64,000 nt of DNA from Fervidobacterium thailandense (GTDB lineage Bacteria; Thermotogota; Thermotogae; Thermotogales; Fervidobacteriaceae): contig NZ_LWAF01000005.1 in assembly GCF_001719065.1 (NCBI RefSeq), positions 62,001-126,000 of the forward strand, written 5' to 3'. Every line of letters begins with the position of its first letter. Within the stretch, counting starts at the first letter, position 1. The position numbers and the translations under genes are program-made. This document shows positions 44,053 through 53,434 of this stretch, one piece after another. The notes under the pieces are model-generated. The model was given only the letters and a program-made list of their open reading frames with translations. It made no database searches and was not told the origin of the DNA.

Positions 44053-45777
44053 TTGAGGTGGGATCTCAGTAAGATATTTCCGGACGATGCTTCAGCACTC
44101 GAGCATGCGAACGCTCAGTTGAACAGATTGAAAGGTTTCGTTTCGAAACTCGAGACAGAACATGAACCCGCAAAACTTCTGGAACTGATAAAACTCATCG
44201 AAGACAGTGTTGACGAGTTTGGCAAAACTTCCCAGTACACCTGGATGCGTTACTCAGTTGCAACCGACGACCAAGGTGCGCAAAAACTCCTTGGAACTCT
44301 GGAGAACCTCTGGAGCCAGGTTTCAGAACAACTTTCGGTTGTTCAGGTCCACTTGTCGAACCTCTCCGACGAAACATTGAGGGAAATTGCCCGGCTCGAT
44401 CCGAATTACGAGCACTACATCGAGCGCGTTATCCTCGAGCGAAAACACACACTCTCAAAGGATGCCGAGCGCATTCTCGCATTAACCTCGGCCACAAGAC
44501 GTGGTGCGATCGCAAAAATCCACAGCCGGTTGGAAAGTTCGTACACTTTCGAGGTCGAGATTGACGGTCAAATTCAGAAACTCACAACCGAACAGATGAA
44601 GGCACTGAGACGCTCTCCGGATGGTAACCTCAGGAAACTTGGCATGAAGATGCTACTTGAAAGATTCGCAAACGATTCCATCGCCATCACCGAGATCTAC
44701 AACCTCATCGTCAAGGATTACGCGCTCGAAAGTAGACTGAGAAATTTTGAACGTCCCATATCGATGATGAACTTCCACAACGAAGTTAGTGACGAGATTG
44801 TTGATAGACTTATCGAAACTACCAGCAAAAATGCCGAAATCTTACGCAAGTACTACAGGTGGAAGTCTAAGTACATGAACGAACAACTCACACTTGCGGA
44901 TGTTTACGCACCACTCAAACCGGTCAAGCGCAAATTCGAATTCGAACATGCCAGGGATATAATTCTCGATGCTTACTACTCATTCAGTAAAAAAGCAGGA
45001 GAATTGGTCCAGCGCTTTTTTGAAGAGGAACGTATAGACCTCTACCCATATCCTGGAAAAGTCTCCGGAGCGTACTGCATCTACTCGACCACGAAACTTC
45101 CACCTTACGTGCTCACGAATTACAACGGAGACATGTACGACGTCATGACACTGGCCCATGAACTTGGCCACGGGCTCCACGGTGAGCTCTCACGACAGCA
45201 AACCTATTTCAACCACGATACCCCGTTGACGCTTGCGGAATTAGCTTCCGTCTTCGGGGAATTCCTCGTCTTTGACAAACTCAGGAAAACACTCGATGGA
45301 GAAGAAAGAAAACTCTTCACAGCGTCGAAGATCGAGGAAATATTCGCCACAACGTTCAGACAAAACATGTTCACGAAGTTTGAATTACGCGTCTTTGACG
45401 AGGTCGAACGCCAGGGTTACCTCTCGTGGGATGAATTAAGGGAAATATACCACGAAGTACTTCTGGAACTTTTCGGGGATGCTGTAGAGATACCCGAATG
45501 GTACAAAAACGAATGGGCGATGGTTTCACACTTCTTCGAAACCCCGTTCTACGTGTACGCTTACAACTTCGCGAACTGTCTGGTGATTGCGCTGTACAAA
45601 AAGTACCTGAACGAAGGACAAGAATTTGTTGAAAAATACCTCGAACTTCTCTCGTACGGGGGCAAATACTCTCCCGAAAAATTACTCTCACGCGTGGGCA
45701 TAGACATTACAAGGGAAACGTTCTGGCAAGAAGCATTTGACTTTATTGCTGAACTTGTAAACGAAGTAGTTGATTGA
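44053..45777 (+). CDS. pepF: Oligoendopeptidase F (M3 family)
   Basis: A roughly 574-residue M3 zinc peptidase with the HExxH motif in LAHELGHGLHGEL near residue 375 and the third ligand E in PLTLAELASVFGEF. The rest is helical. It degrades short peptides in the cytoplasm. TTG 44053 is used because GGAGGGGTGTTC precedes it. An upstream ATG at 43993 lies inside lepA and has no ribosome site. The N-terminus RWDLSKIFPDD is typical for the family. Confidence 0.92.
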   Translation: MRWDLSKIFPDDASALEHANAQLNRLKGFVSKLETEHEPAKLLELIKLIEDSVDEFGKTSQYTWMRYSVATDDQGAQKLLGTLENLWSQVSEQLSVVQVHLSNLSDETLREIARLDPNYEHYIERVILERKHTLSKDAERILALTSATRRGAIAKIHSRLESSYTFEVEIDGQIQKLTTEQMKALRRSPDGNLRKLGMKMLLERFANDSIAITEIYNLIVKDYALESRLRNFERPISMMNFHNEVSDEIVDRLIETTSKNAEILRKYYRWKSKYMNEQLTLADVYAPLKPVKRKFEFEHARDIILDAYYSFSKKAGELVQRFFEEERIDLYPYPGKVSGAYCIYSTTKLPPYVLTNYNGDMYDVMTLAHELGHGLHGELSRQQTYFNHDTPLTLAELASVFGEFLVFDKLRKTLDGEERKLFTASKIEEIFATTFRQNMFTKFELRVFDEVERQGYLSWDELREIYHEVLLELFGDAVEIPEWYKNEWAMVSHFFETPFYVYAYNFANCLVIALYKKYLNEGQEFVEKYLELLSYGGKYSPEKLLSRVGIDITRETFWQEAFDFIAELVNEVVD

Positions 45778-45799
45778 CTTTGGAAAAGTAAGCGAAATG

Positions 45800-45828
45800 T
45801 TGACAAACCAGCGCACTTTGATTAAAAT
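45800..45828 (+). promoter_or_regulatory. Strong promoter of acpP
   Basis: A perfect TTGACA (45800-45805) and TAAAAT (45823-45828) with exact 17-base spacing lie about 40 bases before the acpP ATG. This is the best consensus housekeeping promoter I find in the window, fitting an abundant protein. Confidence 0.8.
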
Positions 45829-45868
45829 ATACCAGAAGCAAACATCCTTGCATGGGAGGGAATAAACG

Positions 45869-46120
45869 ATGGAAAGAGAAGAACTCTTCCAGAAGGTTGC
45901 CGAAATAATCTCCGAAAAACTCAACATCCCCATTGAGGACATCGACGAAGATTCTCACTTGATCGAAGATCTCGGGGCCGATTCCCTTGATGCGTTCGAC
46001 CTTGTTATGGTATTCGAAGACGAATTCGGTATCAAACTTGAGGATGCGGAGATAGAAAACCTCTTAACCGTCAAAGATATCGTTGATTTACTCTCCAAAA
46101 AACTCGCCGAGCAGGAGTGA
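45869..46120 (+). CDS. acpP: Acyl carrier protein
   Basis: An 83-residue acidic protein with the phosphopantetheine attachment serine in GADSLDAFDLVM. It carries growing fatty acyl chains as a thioester. ATG 45869 follows GGGAGGGAATAAACG. It has its own promoter and a strong terminator, so it is a monocistronic unit, separate from the usual fab cluster. Confidence 0.95.
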   Translation: MEREELFQKVAEIISEKLNIPIEDIDEDSHLIEDLGADSLDAFDLVMVFEDEFGIKLEDAEIENLLTVKDIVDLLSKKLAEQE

Positions 46121-46126
46121 AAAATG

Positions 46127-46156
46127 AAAAAACCGAGCGGAAACGCTCGGTTTTTC
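46127..46156. terminator. Bidirectional terminator between acpP and wecB
   Basis: AAAACCGAGCG and CGCTCGGTTTT enclose a GAAA tetraloop with A and T runs on both sides. It serves acpP from the left and the convergent wecB gene from the right. Confidence 0.9.
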
Positions 46157-46169
46157 TTTATAAATCCCA

Positions 46170-47225
46170 TTATCCTAAGAGAATATCGACAATTTTGTTC
46201 GCGGCATCGCCATTCCCGTACAAACCTGTTGGATACGTGGTTTCGTCATCTTGAAAGATCTTCTCTGCAATTTCATCCTCCCTTGCGAGCACGTTCCACC
46301 CAACGTCAACAAGCTCGCGCCACCCAGTGTCCGGCATCACAACGACAGCTCTCTTACCGGCAAAGTATGCCTCCTTTTGTAAACCTCCACTATCGGTAAC
46401 CACCTTCCAGCAACGCTTGAGTAATCCCATCAAGTTCAAATAATCCACAGGCTCAATCACAGTCAAACCGTCCAGAAGGCCCACCAAACCGAACTCGAAA
46501 ACCCGCTTCCTCGTCCTCGGATGCATTGGAAAAACAACCTTTTTGACTCTATTGATAGCCCTTAGTTCGTTGAGAATCCTCTCCAGCTTTTCCGGAACAT
46601 CGACGTTGAAATCTCTGTGGAGTGTAACAAGTACAAAATCATCCTCGAACAAATTCAGGGTCTCGAAAACTTCGTAAGAAAATTTGGGCTCCATCATCAA
46701 GAAGAGATCGTACATAACATCTCCAACGAAGTACACGCCTTTGGTTATACCTTCCTTCTCCAGGTTCAGGACCGCTTGCTTAGTTGGGCAAAACAAATAC
46801 GAAGAAACGTGGTCCGTAACGACCCTGTTAATCTCCTCGGGCATATCCTTAGGTTCTTGCCTGATACCCGCCTCGATATGTGCAACGGGAATCTTTAACT
46901 TTGCCCCCACGAGTGCACCGGCCAGTGTAGTGTTCGTATCACCGTACACAAGAATCACATCGGGCTTTTCTTTGAGAACCACCTTTTCAAACTCGATCAT
47001 GATCTTACCAGTCATCTCTCCGTGGTTGCCAGACCCAACGTTCAAAAAATAATCCGGTTGACGTATTCCCAAAACCTCGAAAAACACGTCCGACATGTTG
47101 GCATCGTAGTGTTGCCCTGAGTGAACGAGAATCTCATTCACACCTTCGCGCTCAAAAACCTTGTGTACAACGGCTTCTTTTATAAATTGAGGACGCGCAC
47201 CGACTAAGGATAAGATTCGTTTCAA
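46170..47225 (-). CDS. wecB: UDP-N-acetylglucosamine 2-epimerase (non-hydrolysing)
   Basis: A 351-residue epimerase of the WecB family. VGARPQFIKEAVVHK opens it, followed by HSGQHYDANMSDVFFEVLGI, YGDTNTTLAGALVGAKL, AHIEAGIRQ and the C-terminal SGGLQKEAYFAGKRAVV. It makes UDP-ManNAc from UDP-GlcNAc for surface polysaccharides. I use TTG 47225, which follows AAAGGAGGAGAGCTT. The frame extends to 47312 into the upstream gene but with no conserved sequence. With the formyltransferase gene upstream it forms a small surface-sugar operon at the edge of a decayed region. Confidence 0.92.
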   Translation of the reverse strand: MKRILSLVGARPQFIKEAVVHKVFEREGVNEILVHSGQHYDANMSDVFFEVLGIRQPDYFLNVGSGNHGEMTGKIMIEFEKVVLKEKPDVILVYGDTNTTLAGALVGAKLKIPVAHIEAGIRQEPKDMPEEINRVVTDHVSSYLFCPTKQAVLNLEKEGITKGVYFVGDVMYDLFLMMEPKFSYEVFETLNLFEDDFVLVTLHRDFNVDVPEKLERILNELRAINRVKKVVFPMHPRTRKRVFEFGLVGLLDGLTVIEPVDYLNLMGLLKRCWKVVTDSGGLQKEAYFAGKRAVVVMPDTGWRELVDVGWNVLAREDEIAEKIFQDDETTYPTGLYGNGDAANKIVDILLG

Positions 47226-47268
47226 AAGCTCTCCTCCTTTCTGTTGCTGAGATGATATTATTAAAGCA

Positions 47269-47949
47269 CTACACGTGAAGTGGATTTGCAAATTTTTGTT
47301 TGTAATCTTCAAATTTTTTGAGCAGTTGTTCTTCTATGCTTATCGGCATTCTTCTTTTTGGCTCACCTTCCGGTATGTCCTTGAATGGATTAGAGGGATT
47401 AGAAAGATAGTATTCAAAATTGGCAAGGACATCTATTTCGTTTTCATAATGCCTTCTTGCCAAAGTTTCCAAGGTATCTGACTGATAAACATCAGTTGGA
47501 ATGATTGCAACAATTTCTCCAGCGTCCACATTTTCATCTATAAAATGAAGCGTTACTCCCAATGGTTTCATGTCATATATTGCCCATTTAAAAGCGTCGA
47601 GACCCCTAACGGCCGGAATTATTCCTGGGTGACAGTTTAATATCCGTTTTCCTTTAACACACTCTTCTGATAATATGCCTGCCCCTAGTATCAAGTAAAT
47701 GTCGCAGTCGTTTTGTATTTCTCTATCATTCATCACAAAGCTATATGGAATTTTGTAGCGTTCTGCTATTTCGTATGCTGGTATTGCCTTAGACTGATCT
47801 GGTCGATGATTTAAAAGCGCGGAACGTGTCTTCCTAGGGACGTATGGTAGAGCGTAGATTTTCATATTGTATCCTTTCCTTAGCAGTTTTAGAAGTACTT
47901 GTTCGCTTTTTAAATGCGGATAGTGATATGTTATGAGACCAATAAGCAT
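47269..47949 (-). CDS. Formyltransferase-family protein (sugar or amino-acid formyl transfer)
   Basis: A roughly 226-residue protein of the formyltransferase fold. The motif NCHPGIIPAVRGLDAFKWAI near residue 110 contains the HPG element that binds formyl-tetrahydrofolate, and VTLHFIDENVDAGEIV follows. It lacks the tRNA-binding domain of Fmt. Position next to wecB in a surface-sugar region suggests an N-formyltransferase for an amino sugar, but PurN-like activity cannot be excluded. ATG 47949 follows GAGAGGAGGAATC. A TAGAAT -10-like box lies at 48012-48017 on the minus strand. Confidence 0.75.
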   Translation of the reverse strand: MLIGLITYHYPHLKSEQVLLKLLRKGYNMKIYALPYVPRKTRSALLNHRPDQSKAIPAYEIAERYKIPYSFVMNDREIQNDCDIYLILGAGILSEECVKGKRILNCHPGIIPAVRGLDAFKWAIYDMKPLGVTLHFIDENVDAGEIVAIIPTDVYQSDTLETLARRHYENEIDVLANFEYYLSNPSNPFKDIPEGEPKRRMPISIEEQLLKKFEDYKQKFANPLHV

Positions 47950-47973
47950 GTTTGATTCCTCCTCTCCGATCAT

Positions 47974-48377
47974 TTTAGCAATTAAAGAGCCTGAAAGTGT
48001 CAGCTGAAATTATTCTACCATATCATTCTTAAAATTTGACAGTTGTCTGAAAATTAACTAAGGGTCCATAAGCATAAATTACACGTTAAACTTTTTCCCT
48101 ACTTTGACAAGGTCGGTCTATTCAAATTTCAACTTTTGAAAATTTGGTTCTAAACATTTGCGTAAGGAATGTACATTATGATATTCGAAAATTAATCGCC
48201 AATTCAAATCCTTACTTACGGATGCTCTATCGATTATCTTATGGTCAACTGAGATCTGGCGAACACATTTTCTGTTTATTCCGATCACATAAAATCATGA
48301 GAAGTTACGACATGGGGACGGAAAATACGTTAAAATAGAAACTAACGCGTACACACCGATACCTTCGATTATATTCG
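47974..48377. other. AT-rich stretch without a recognisable gene
   Basis: This stretch holds only a possible promoter for the minus-strand formyltransferase gene (TAGAAT at 48012-48017). Frames on both strands are short and show no family I recognise. It leads directly into gene remnants, so it is probably decayed coding sequence of the same surface-sugar locus. Confidence 0.5.
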
Positions 48378-48679
48378 ATTATAGAGGATTATTGTTTCAT
48401 AGCTCCCAATGCTACACTCACGAACGACAACTTTCTCGGGCGCACTGAGGAAAGAAAGAAATTCTTCAAAGGTGTCATTATCAGAAAAGGAGCTCGCATC
48501 GGAGCAAACGCTACGATTTTACCAGGGAAGGAATAGGAGAAGATGCTTTAATTGCGGCTGGTGCAGTCCTAACAAAGGATGCCAAACCCAGAATGATTTA
48601 CGTTGGAACCCCGGCGCGGGAGCTCAGACCTGTTCCGGAGGAACAACTTTTAGAAAACCAGGAATACTACAAAGGTTAG
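48378..48679 (+). pseudogene. Left-handed beta-helix N-acetyltransferase remnant (WbpD/WlbB-like), frameshifted and truncated
   Basis: Read in two frames, the segment encodes the C-terminal part of a hexapeptide acyltransferase of the sugar 3-N-acetyltransferase type. The first part gives IEDYCFIAPNATLTND and ARIGANATILPGKE, then hits a stop. From about 48531 the next frame continues with IGEDALIAAGAVLTKDAK and VGTPARELRPVPEE to a natural stop. One missing A in GGAATAGGAG explains the break, since GGAAATAGGAG would restore the family sequence. The N-terminal part is gone. It would have acetylated an amino sugar for surface polysaccharide, fitting wecB nearby. Confidence 0.82.
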
Positions 48680-49430
48680 AACTCAGTTGGAAGATCTCCG
48701 AAAATTTTTGAACGATTAGCGAAAGTGAACGGTCTAAAAATTAGAAAATCGATCTTATGCCCAAGATCCACAAGTCGCGGCCGTCCAAAATTCGCAACTA
48801 ACATTTTGAAGGTCGCGAAGAATGTTTTAACCTCAAACTTTTTGAGTCCAGTCTCGAAATCCTCACCTTTGGGCATTTTGCCGACCTTCCTGAAAAATTA
48901 CCACCACCTGGACTGCTACTTTACTTTGTCAAGAGGTTGCTTTTTCAAAACAACGAGCAAGTAGCTTGAAGAAGGAAACAACTTGCTGCCAGACAATATC
49001 CAGCGGAAATCACTGCTATGTCCTGATAAAATCAAAGAGCTTTGAAACAGCATACTAACCGTAAAACGTTAATTGGACGAGGATTTTATAGCTTTTCAAA
49101 AAAGACAAAGCATATTTATTGAAAGTGTACCGTGAACCTTCCTATGCAGAACGGATAGATTTTTATATCAATGTTTTCCAAGCCCGGTTGCAGAATGCTG
49201 AGATTTAGGAAGCACCATGACACTGTTGATAGTTCACCGTTAGTGAGTTATAACCATGGAAGGAAAACAAAATACAGGTGGTTCTCTTTTTGCGGCAGTT
49301 GGTTAACAGAAATTATTCAGAAGGCAGTGGCAATATTGTTGCGTTTGTCATTCATAGAGCGACAATTCAAAGATTCGTCGGAAATGCGAGATTTTTGCTA
49401 CTACTTAGGTTTTAGAACTTATTGAAAGGA
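48680..49430. other. Decayed region with no intact gene
   Basis: About 750 bases hold only short frames with frequent stops on both strands, none showing a motif I can name. Given pseudogenes on both sides, this is best read as degraded coding sequence. I see no terminator, promoter of good quality or repeat in it. Confidence 0.5.
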
Positions 49431-49440
49431 GGCGAGTTGT

Positions 49441-49967
49441 ATGGCAAAAGTTTAAAGGAAAGTTAACATTTACTTCCTGTGCAGCATCTTAGCAGTTACA
49501 GCTTTCGTGGTTGTGGGGGGGTGTTTGAACTTAGGGCTGGACCCTTGTAAGGGAGGAGTATCAGAAGTCTATGTAAGTTTCAGTGACCCACATCCACCGG
49601 TTGGACAACAGTCGGTTTATCTTGACGTAAGACTTCGTTGGACAATGGATGTTGAGCATCAAGTTGTGAAACCCCGGGAGGTTGCTATGTGACAGTATAC
49701 CGTTATCCCTTGACATTCACGATATACATGGGGAAATCTCAGACCGCTCTGAGTCCTATTGGAAGCTTCAGTGCCAGGGACGAGAGCTCGAGATCTACTG
49801 AATGGTACTACGATTTAAAGGAAAAAGGTAAAAGACTTGAACCTAATACGACGTACTACTGGCAAGTGGAAGTAAAAGTTTCTCACGGAACAGATGAAAA
49901 GCCTCTGGAAACAACAGTGAAAAGCCCGATTTGGAGTTTCAAAACTGGATACGATGTCAGACCATGA
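49441..49967 (+). pseudogene. Broken lipoprotein with fibronectin III-like domain
   Basis: A GGAGG ribosome site at about 49427 precedes ATG 49441, but the fifth codon is TAA. Reading on in the same frame gives a lipoprotein signal (ILAVTAFVVVGGC) and then SEVYVSFSDPHPPVGQQSVY and LDVRLRWTMD. The frame stops at about 49691. The next frame, overlapping there, continues with TVYRYPLTFTIYMGKSQ, LEPNTTYYWQVEVK and SPIWSFKTG, a fibronectin III-like pattern. One nonsense change and one frameshift thus inactivate a secreted lipoprotein. The intact version was probably a cell-surface beta-sandwich protein. Confidence 0.75.
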
Positions 49968-50011
49968 GTCCAGATTAGATCTTCTGGACACAAACTTTGG
50001 ACCAATATTCT

Positions 50012-50386
50012 TTATTTGAGAAAAGAGAGAAATCGTTCTTTCCAAGTCACTGGGAAATGCCCATCTTTAGGTTGGTAGCGCGGACGCTTAGTATGCTTAT
50101 TAAAGGTATTCTTCCAGGCAACTTGAAGCTTCTGAAGGACAGCTTGAGCACTCTGAGAATGCAAGTTACAAGCAAAGAAGTTATCTTTGAGCTTATGCTC
50201 AAGTTCGTAGATAGACACACCGTTCGTCTCTACTTCGTAATTAGCAACATTCCACAGTTTGGATGCTGGATATGTTAGGTGTCCGAAAATTATAGCCAGC
50301 TTCTTATGTGTTTTTCTTGACAAGTCAAAGGCGAAAGATTTAGTTACACGAATAGGTGTGGACATACTTACCAGGTAGAAAAACAA
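50012..50386 (-). pseudogene. tnpB: Truncated TnpB (IS200/IS605 OrfB) N-terminal fragment
   Basis: The 124-residue minus-strand frame resembles the N-terminal helical part of TnpB, with the segments LWNVANYEVETNGVSI, LKDNFFACNLHSQSAQ and VLQKLQVAWKNTFNK. It ends abruptly at WKERFLSFLK, so the RuvC nuclease domain and the zinc ribbon are missing. TnpB is the RNA-guided nuclease of IS605-type elements; this piece cannot cut. No TnpA gene or complete element ends are visible. It marks past transposition in the island. Confidence 0.7.
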
Positions 50387-50508
50387 AACAATACAGATGG
50401 AGCTCTAAAAAGAATAGAGGCTGCCTCCATCCTGTTTGATATAATTAAAACATGTAACATCCCCTTTTATCGTACTACCAAATTCCTTCCAGGATGGGAG
50501 GTCAGCCT

Positions 50509-51609
50509 ATGAATATTATATCATATCACGAGCTAAGAAAACTATCCCCTCAAAAAGCAAGGGAAGTCGTTCGTAAGGTCTTTGAAGCTAATAACCGGAA
50601 TGTATCAAAGACTGCAAAGATATTAGGTATCGCAAGAGCAACAGTAAGAAGAGCTGTGTACGATTGTTTGGAAGATAAGTCAAGAAGACCGAAACACTTT
50701 CCTAAGAAGCTAAAATCAGAGTTTGAGGACATAATCGTTGAAGAAGCCAAGAGGACAGGATTTAGATACAGAAGATTGTCTACGTATTTGCAGAAGAAAT
50801 ATGGGCTTGTGATAAGTGAAAATACGATAAAATCTGTTCTGAAACGAAATAAAGTACCGAAAAAGACAAGGAAGACAAAGAAAGGAGAAAGGAGCTTATA
50901 CGATTACGAAGCGTTAATACCATTCAGTGAGTTTCAATTAGATACGAAGCATTTATTGGACAAAGAAAGCTTACCGAAAGAAGTGTATGAACACATGAAA
51001 AATTACAGATTGCCGAGATACGAATGGAACATGATAGACGTAGCAACCAGGACAAGATTTACGGCATACTCGTATGAATTAAACTCGACGTTTGGGTTCA
51101 TGTTTATTTCGATAGTGGCACTATGGTTAAGGGTGCACAATGTGAGAGGAAGGATGAAAATACGGATGGATAACGGGATGGAGTTTTGTGGAGGAAGCGA
51201 AAGGAAATTGAACGAATGGAACGAAATATTCGAGAAGTTAGATTTACAGTTAAGCCCAATACCACCGAAGGCAAAACATTTGATGGGGGTAATAGAAAAC
51301 ACGCACAGAGCGGATGATGAATACTTTTTGATGATCCATGCGGAAAGATGTAGGAGAAAGGAAGAATTTCTAGACAAGGCACAAAGATGGCAAGACACGT
51401 GGAACAAAGCAAGGCCAAGCAACGGGAAAGGGATGAAAGGAATGACGCCATATGAAAAATTCAGAGAAAGCAAAATAATGGTATCAGGACATGTATACGA
51501 ATATCCTGTGGTATTACTTGAGGAGGTATTCAGGAAAGTGGGGAGCTTGTATTATCTTTTCAACAAATTAACTGGTAAATATGTCTTCACCAACTGCCGA
51601 AAGATTTAG
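50509..51609 (+). mobile_element. DDE transposase (integrase catalytic core, IS481-like), apparently intact
   Basis: A 366-residue transposase. The N-terminal helix-turn-helix reads NVSKTAKILGIARATVRRAV near residue 30, and a second HTH-like segment covers about 85-120. An rve-type catalytic core follows, with D in FQLDTKHL, D in IRMDNGMEFC and E in GVIENTHRADDEYF, the DDE triad. It looks complete and possibly active. ATG 50509 follows GGGAGGTCAGCCT. I could not define terminal inverted repeats. A shared AGCTCTAAA motif in opposite orientation, near 50412 and 51730, is the only candidate and is weak. It lies between a tnpB remnant and the nuclease gene array. Confidence 0.8.
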
Positions 51610-51769
51610 TTATGTACTTTTTCAAGTGCATCACCACGGTTTGAGGAGTACTAAAAAGAGTATACCATAGAGAATCTGATTAAGTTAACGGCTCTCTATC
51701 CTTGCACATTGAAATGCGGGGCTTTAGAGCTTCGAAGTTCTGTAAAATCACCGACTTTGATACTCTTGC

Positions 51770-53383
51770 TCAAACGTACACCTTCTCCCACACCCATTCT
51801 TCTATCATCCCTGTTTTACTCGAAATGTTCACACCGATCAAGTAAACCTCCTTACCCTTGTATGGCTCGTGGTATCCTTTTGCCTTAATCTGCTCCAACG
51901 CTTCCTTTGCTGACCTGTCTACCTTCAGCTCTATCACGTACACCACCCCGTTGTACCTCACCACCACATCCGCCCTTCCTCCAGCGCTCTCCTCCTCACT
52001 CACCACATGTACCCCTGTCGATTCGAACAAACTCACCATGATGCTTTGATAAAACGCCTCAAGGTGCGTTAACCTGTCTTCTTTTCCACTTTTCTCTATT
52101 TGCCTCCTCGCACGCGAACTCACCCGCGCATAAATCCCGTTTATCGCTTCTATCATCTCCTTTATGTCCCTCACCTCTATCGCGTACGCCAAAGCGTTTA
52201 CTTTACTCGATACCGTCGCAAGGTCTATCTTCTGTTCCGTACTCAACAAAAGCTTTTCTATCCCAAGTTTCGCATCGATGTTCGGAATTGACAGTTCGTA
52301 TATCGGCTGTAGTGACGTTGGTGTGGTGAGTAATCTTTGCGTGAGATATCCAGCTTGCGCTAAGAACAAGTGCGGGGGATTGTCCTCGATTTCCCACTGG
52401 GAAAAGTCACTCTCAGCGACCTTCTGATTGAGTAGGTCTTGTTTTGAAACGTTATGCTTTCGCAGGTATTCATACACAAAGCTTGGTGCACCAGAGTCAC
52501 TCCAATATGGTGCAAACCGCATGTTATCAAAGAACAACAACACCGCGTACGGATTGTACACCCTCCTGTCGTTCCCTACCTCATCGTACCATATCCCATC
52601 GAACGAATATCCGTCGTAGTATTCCCTGAACATCTCCAGGAACTCTTCTTTGCTCAGTCCTGTGAGCTGGAGGTACTTGTTGATGTATGCATCAAAGTAC
52701 TGAACCACTTCCTCGTGCGTGTATCCCAGCATCTGGGCATACTCGGGCTTGAACGAGATATCTGTTAGGTTGTTCAGGGCGCTGAACACTCCCATTTTTG
52801 TGAATTTTGTCAACCCGGTGATGAGCAAAAAGCGAATCATGCCCGTGTAGTCCTTGAGTACGCTGTAAAATCCCCTGAGTATTTCCCTCATCTCTTTTGC
52901 TTTCTCTGGATTGGTTATGTTGTCCAGCACCGGCTTCTCGTATTCATCTATCAATATCACTATCGGTTTACTGTACTTTTCGTACAATTTCGTCAATAAT
53001 TCCACGAATTTCTCGTCTGGTTCGGTGTATTCATATTCAATTCCATATTGCTTAGCACAAAAGTTGAGAATCATATTCAACTTACTTTCCAACTTTTGAG
53101 AGTTCTCAAACCGACCACTTGCAAAGCTAATATGCACAACGGGATACTCTTGCCAGTCCCATTTGTCGTGTATCCACGTTTCTTTGAACAGTTCTCTTTT
53201 TCCCTTAAACAAACAGCTGACTGTGCTCAACAGCAAACTCTTTCCAAAACGCCTCGGTCGGGAAAGAAAGTACATCCCCTCTTTGTTTACTAGTTCGTGT
53301 ATGTACTTAGTTTTGTCAACGTATATGAAATTGCCTTTGATGATTCTTTCAAAATCCCCTATTCCCAATGGCAATGACTTCAC
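51770..53383 (-). CDS. AAA-ATPase / PD-(D/E)XK nuclease protein, array copy A
   Basis: A 537-residue protein of the AAA-ATPase-like plus PDDEXK_9 family (Pfam PF09820/PF08011 type), of unknown function. The Walker A variant is RPRRFGKS (42-49) and Walker B is IVILIDEYEK (141-150). A sensor-like segment LLITGLTKFTKMG lies near 186. A C-terminal nuclease core has D471 in GGRADVVV and E484-x-K486 in YVIELK. GTG 53383 follows GAGGTGG. Relative to copies B and C it has its own sequence at residues about 89-140. It shares residues about 306-428 with B. Its C-terminus has two extra residues (WEKVYV). Confidence 0.85.
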   Translation of the reverse strand: MKSLPLGIGDFERIIKGNFIYVDKTKYIHELVNKEGMYFLSRPRRFGKSLLLSTVSCLFKGKRELFKETWIHDKWDWQEYPVVHISFASGRFENSQKLESKLNMILNFCAKQYGIEYEYTEPDEKFVELLTKLYEKYSKPIVILIDEYEKPVLDNITNPEKAKEMREILRGFYSVLKDYTGMIRFLLITGLTKFTKMGVFSALNNLTDISFKPEYAQMLGYTHEEVVQYFDAYINKYLQLTGLSKEEFLEMFREYYDGYSFDGIWYDEVGNDRRVYNPYAVLLFFDNMRFAPYWSDSGAPSFVYEYLRKHNVSKQDLLNQKVAESDFSQWEIEDNPPHLFLAQAGYLTQRLLTTPTSLQPIYELSIPNIDAKLGIEKLLLSTEQKIDLATVSSKVNALAYAIEVRDIKEMIEAINGIYARVSSRARRQIEKSGKEDRLTHLEAFYQSIMVSLFESTGVHVVSEEESAGGRADVVVRYNGVVYVIELKVDRSAKEALEQIKAKGYHEPYKGKEVYLIGVNISSKTGMIEEWVWEKVYV

Positions 53384-53434
53384 CTTTCCACCTCGCTCAG
53401 GAATGATAGGAGCAAAACTTCTTCCTTTCCAAAC

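Noticed and set aside
48725-48964. A 79-residue frame in the decayed region
   Set aside because: No family motif, no ribosome site and atypical composition. Gene remnants lie on both sides, so it is more likely a chance frame.
50399-51750. Terminal inverted repeats for the DDE transposase gene
   Set aside because: The only shared motif in opposite orientation is a 9-base AGCTCTAAA near 50412 and 51730, too short and with no target duplication. Element ends were not annotated.
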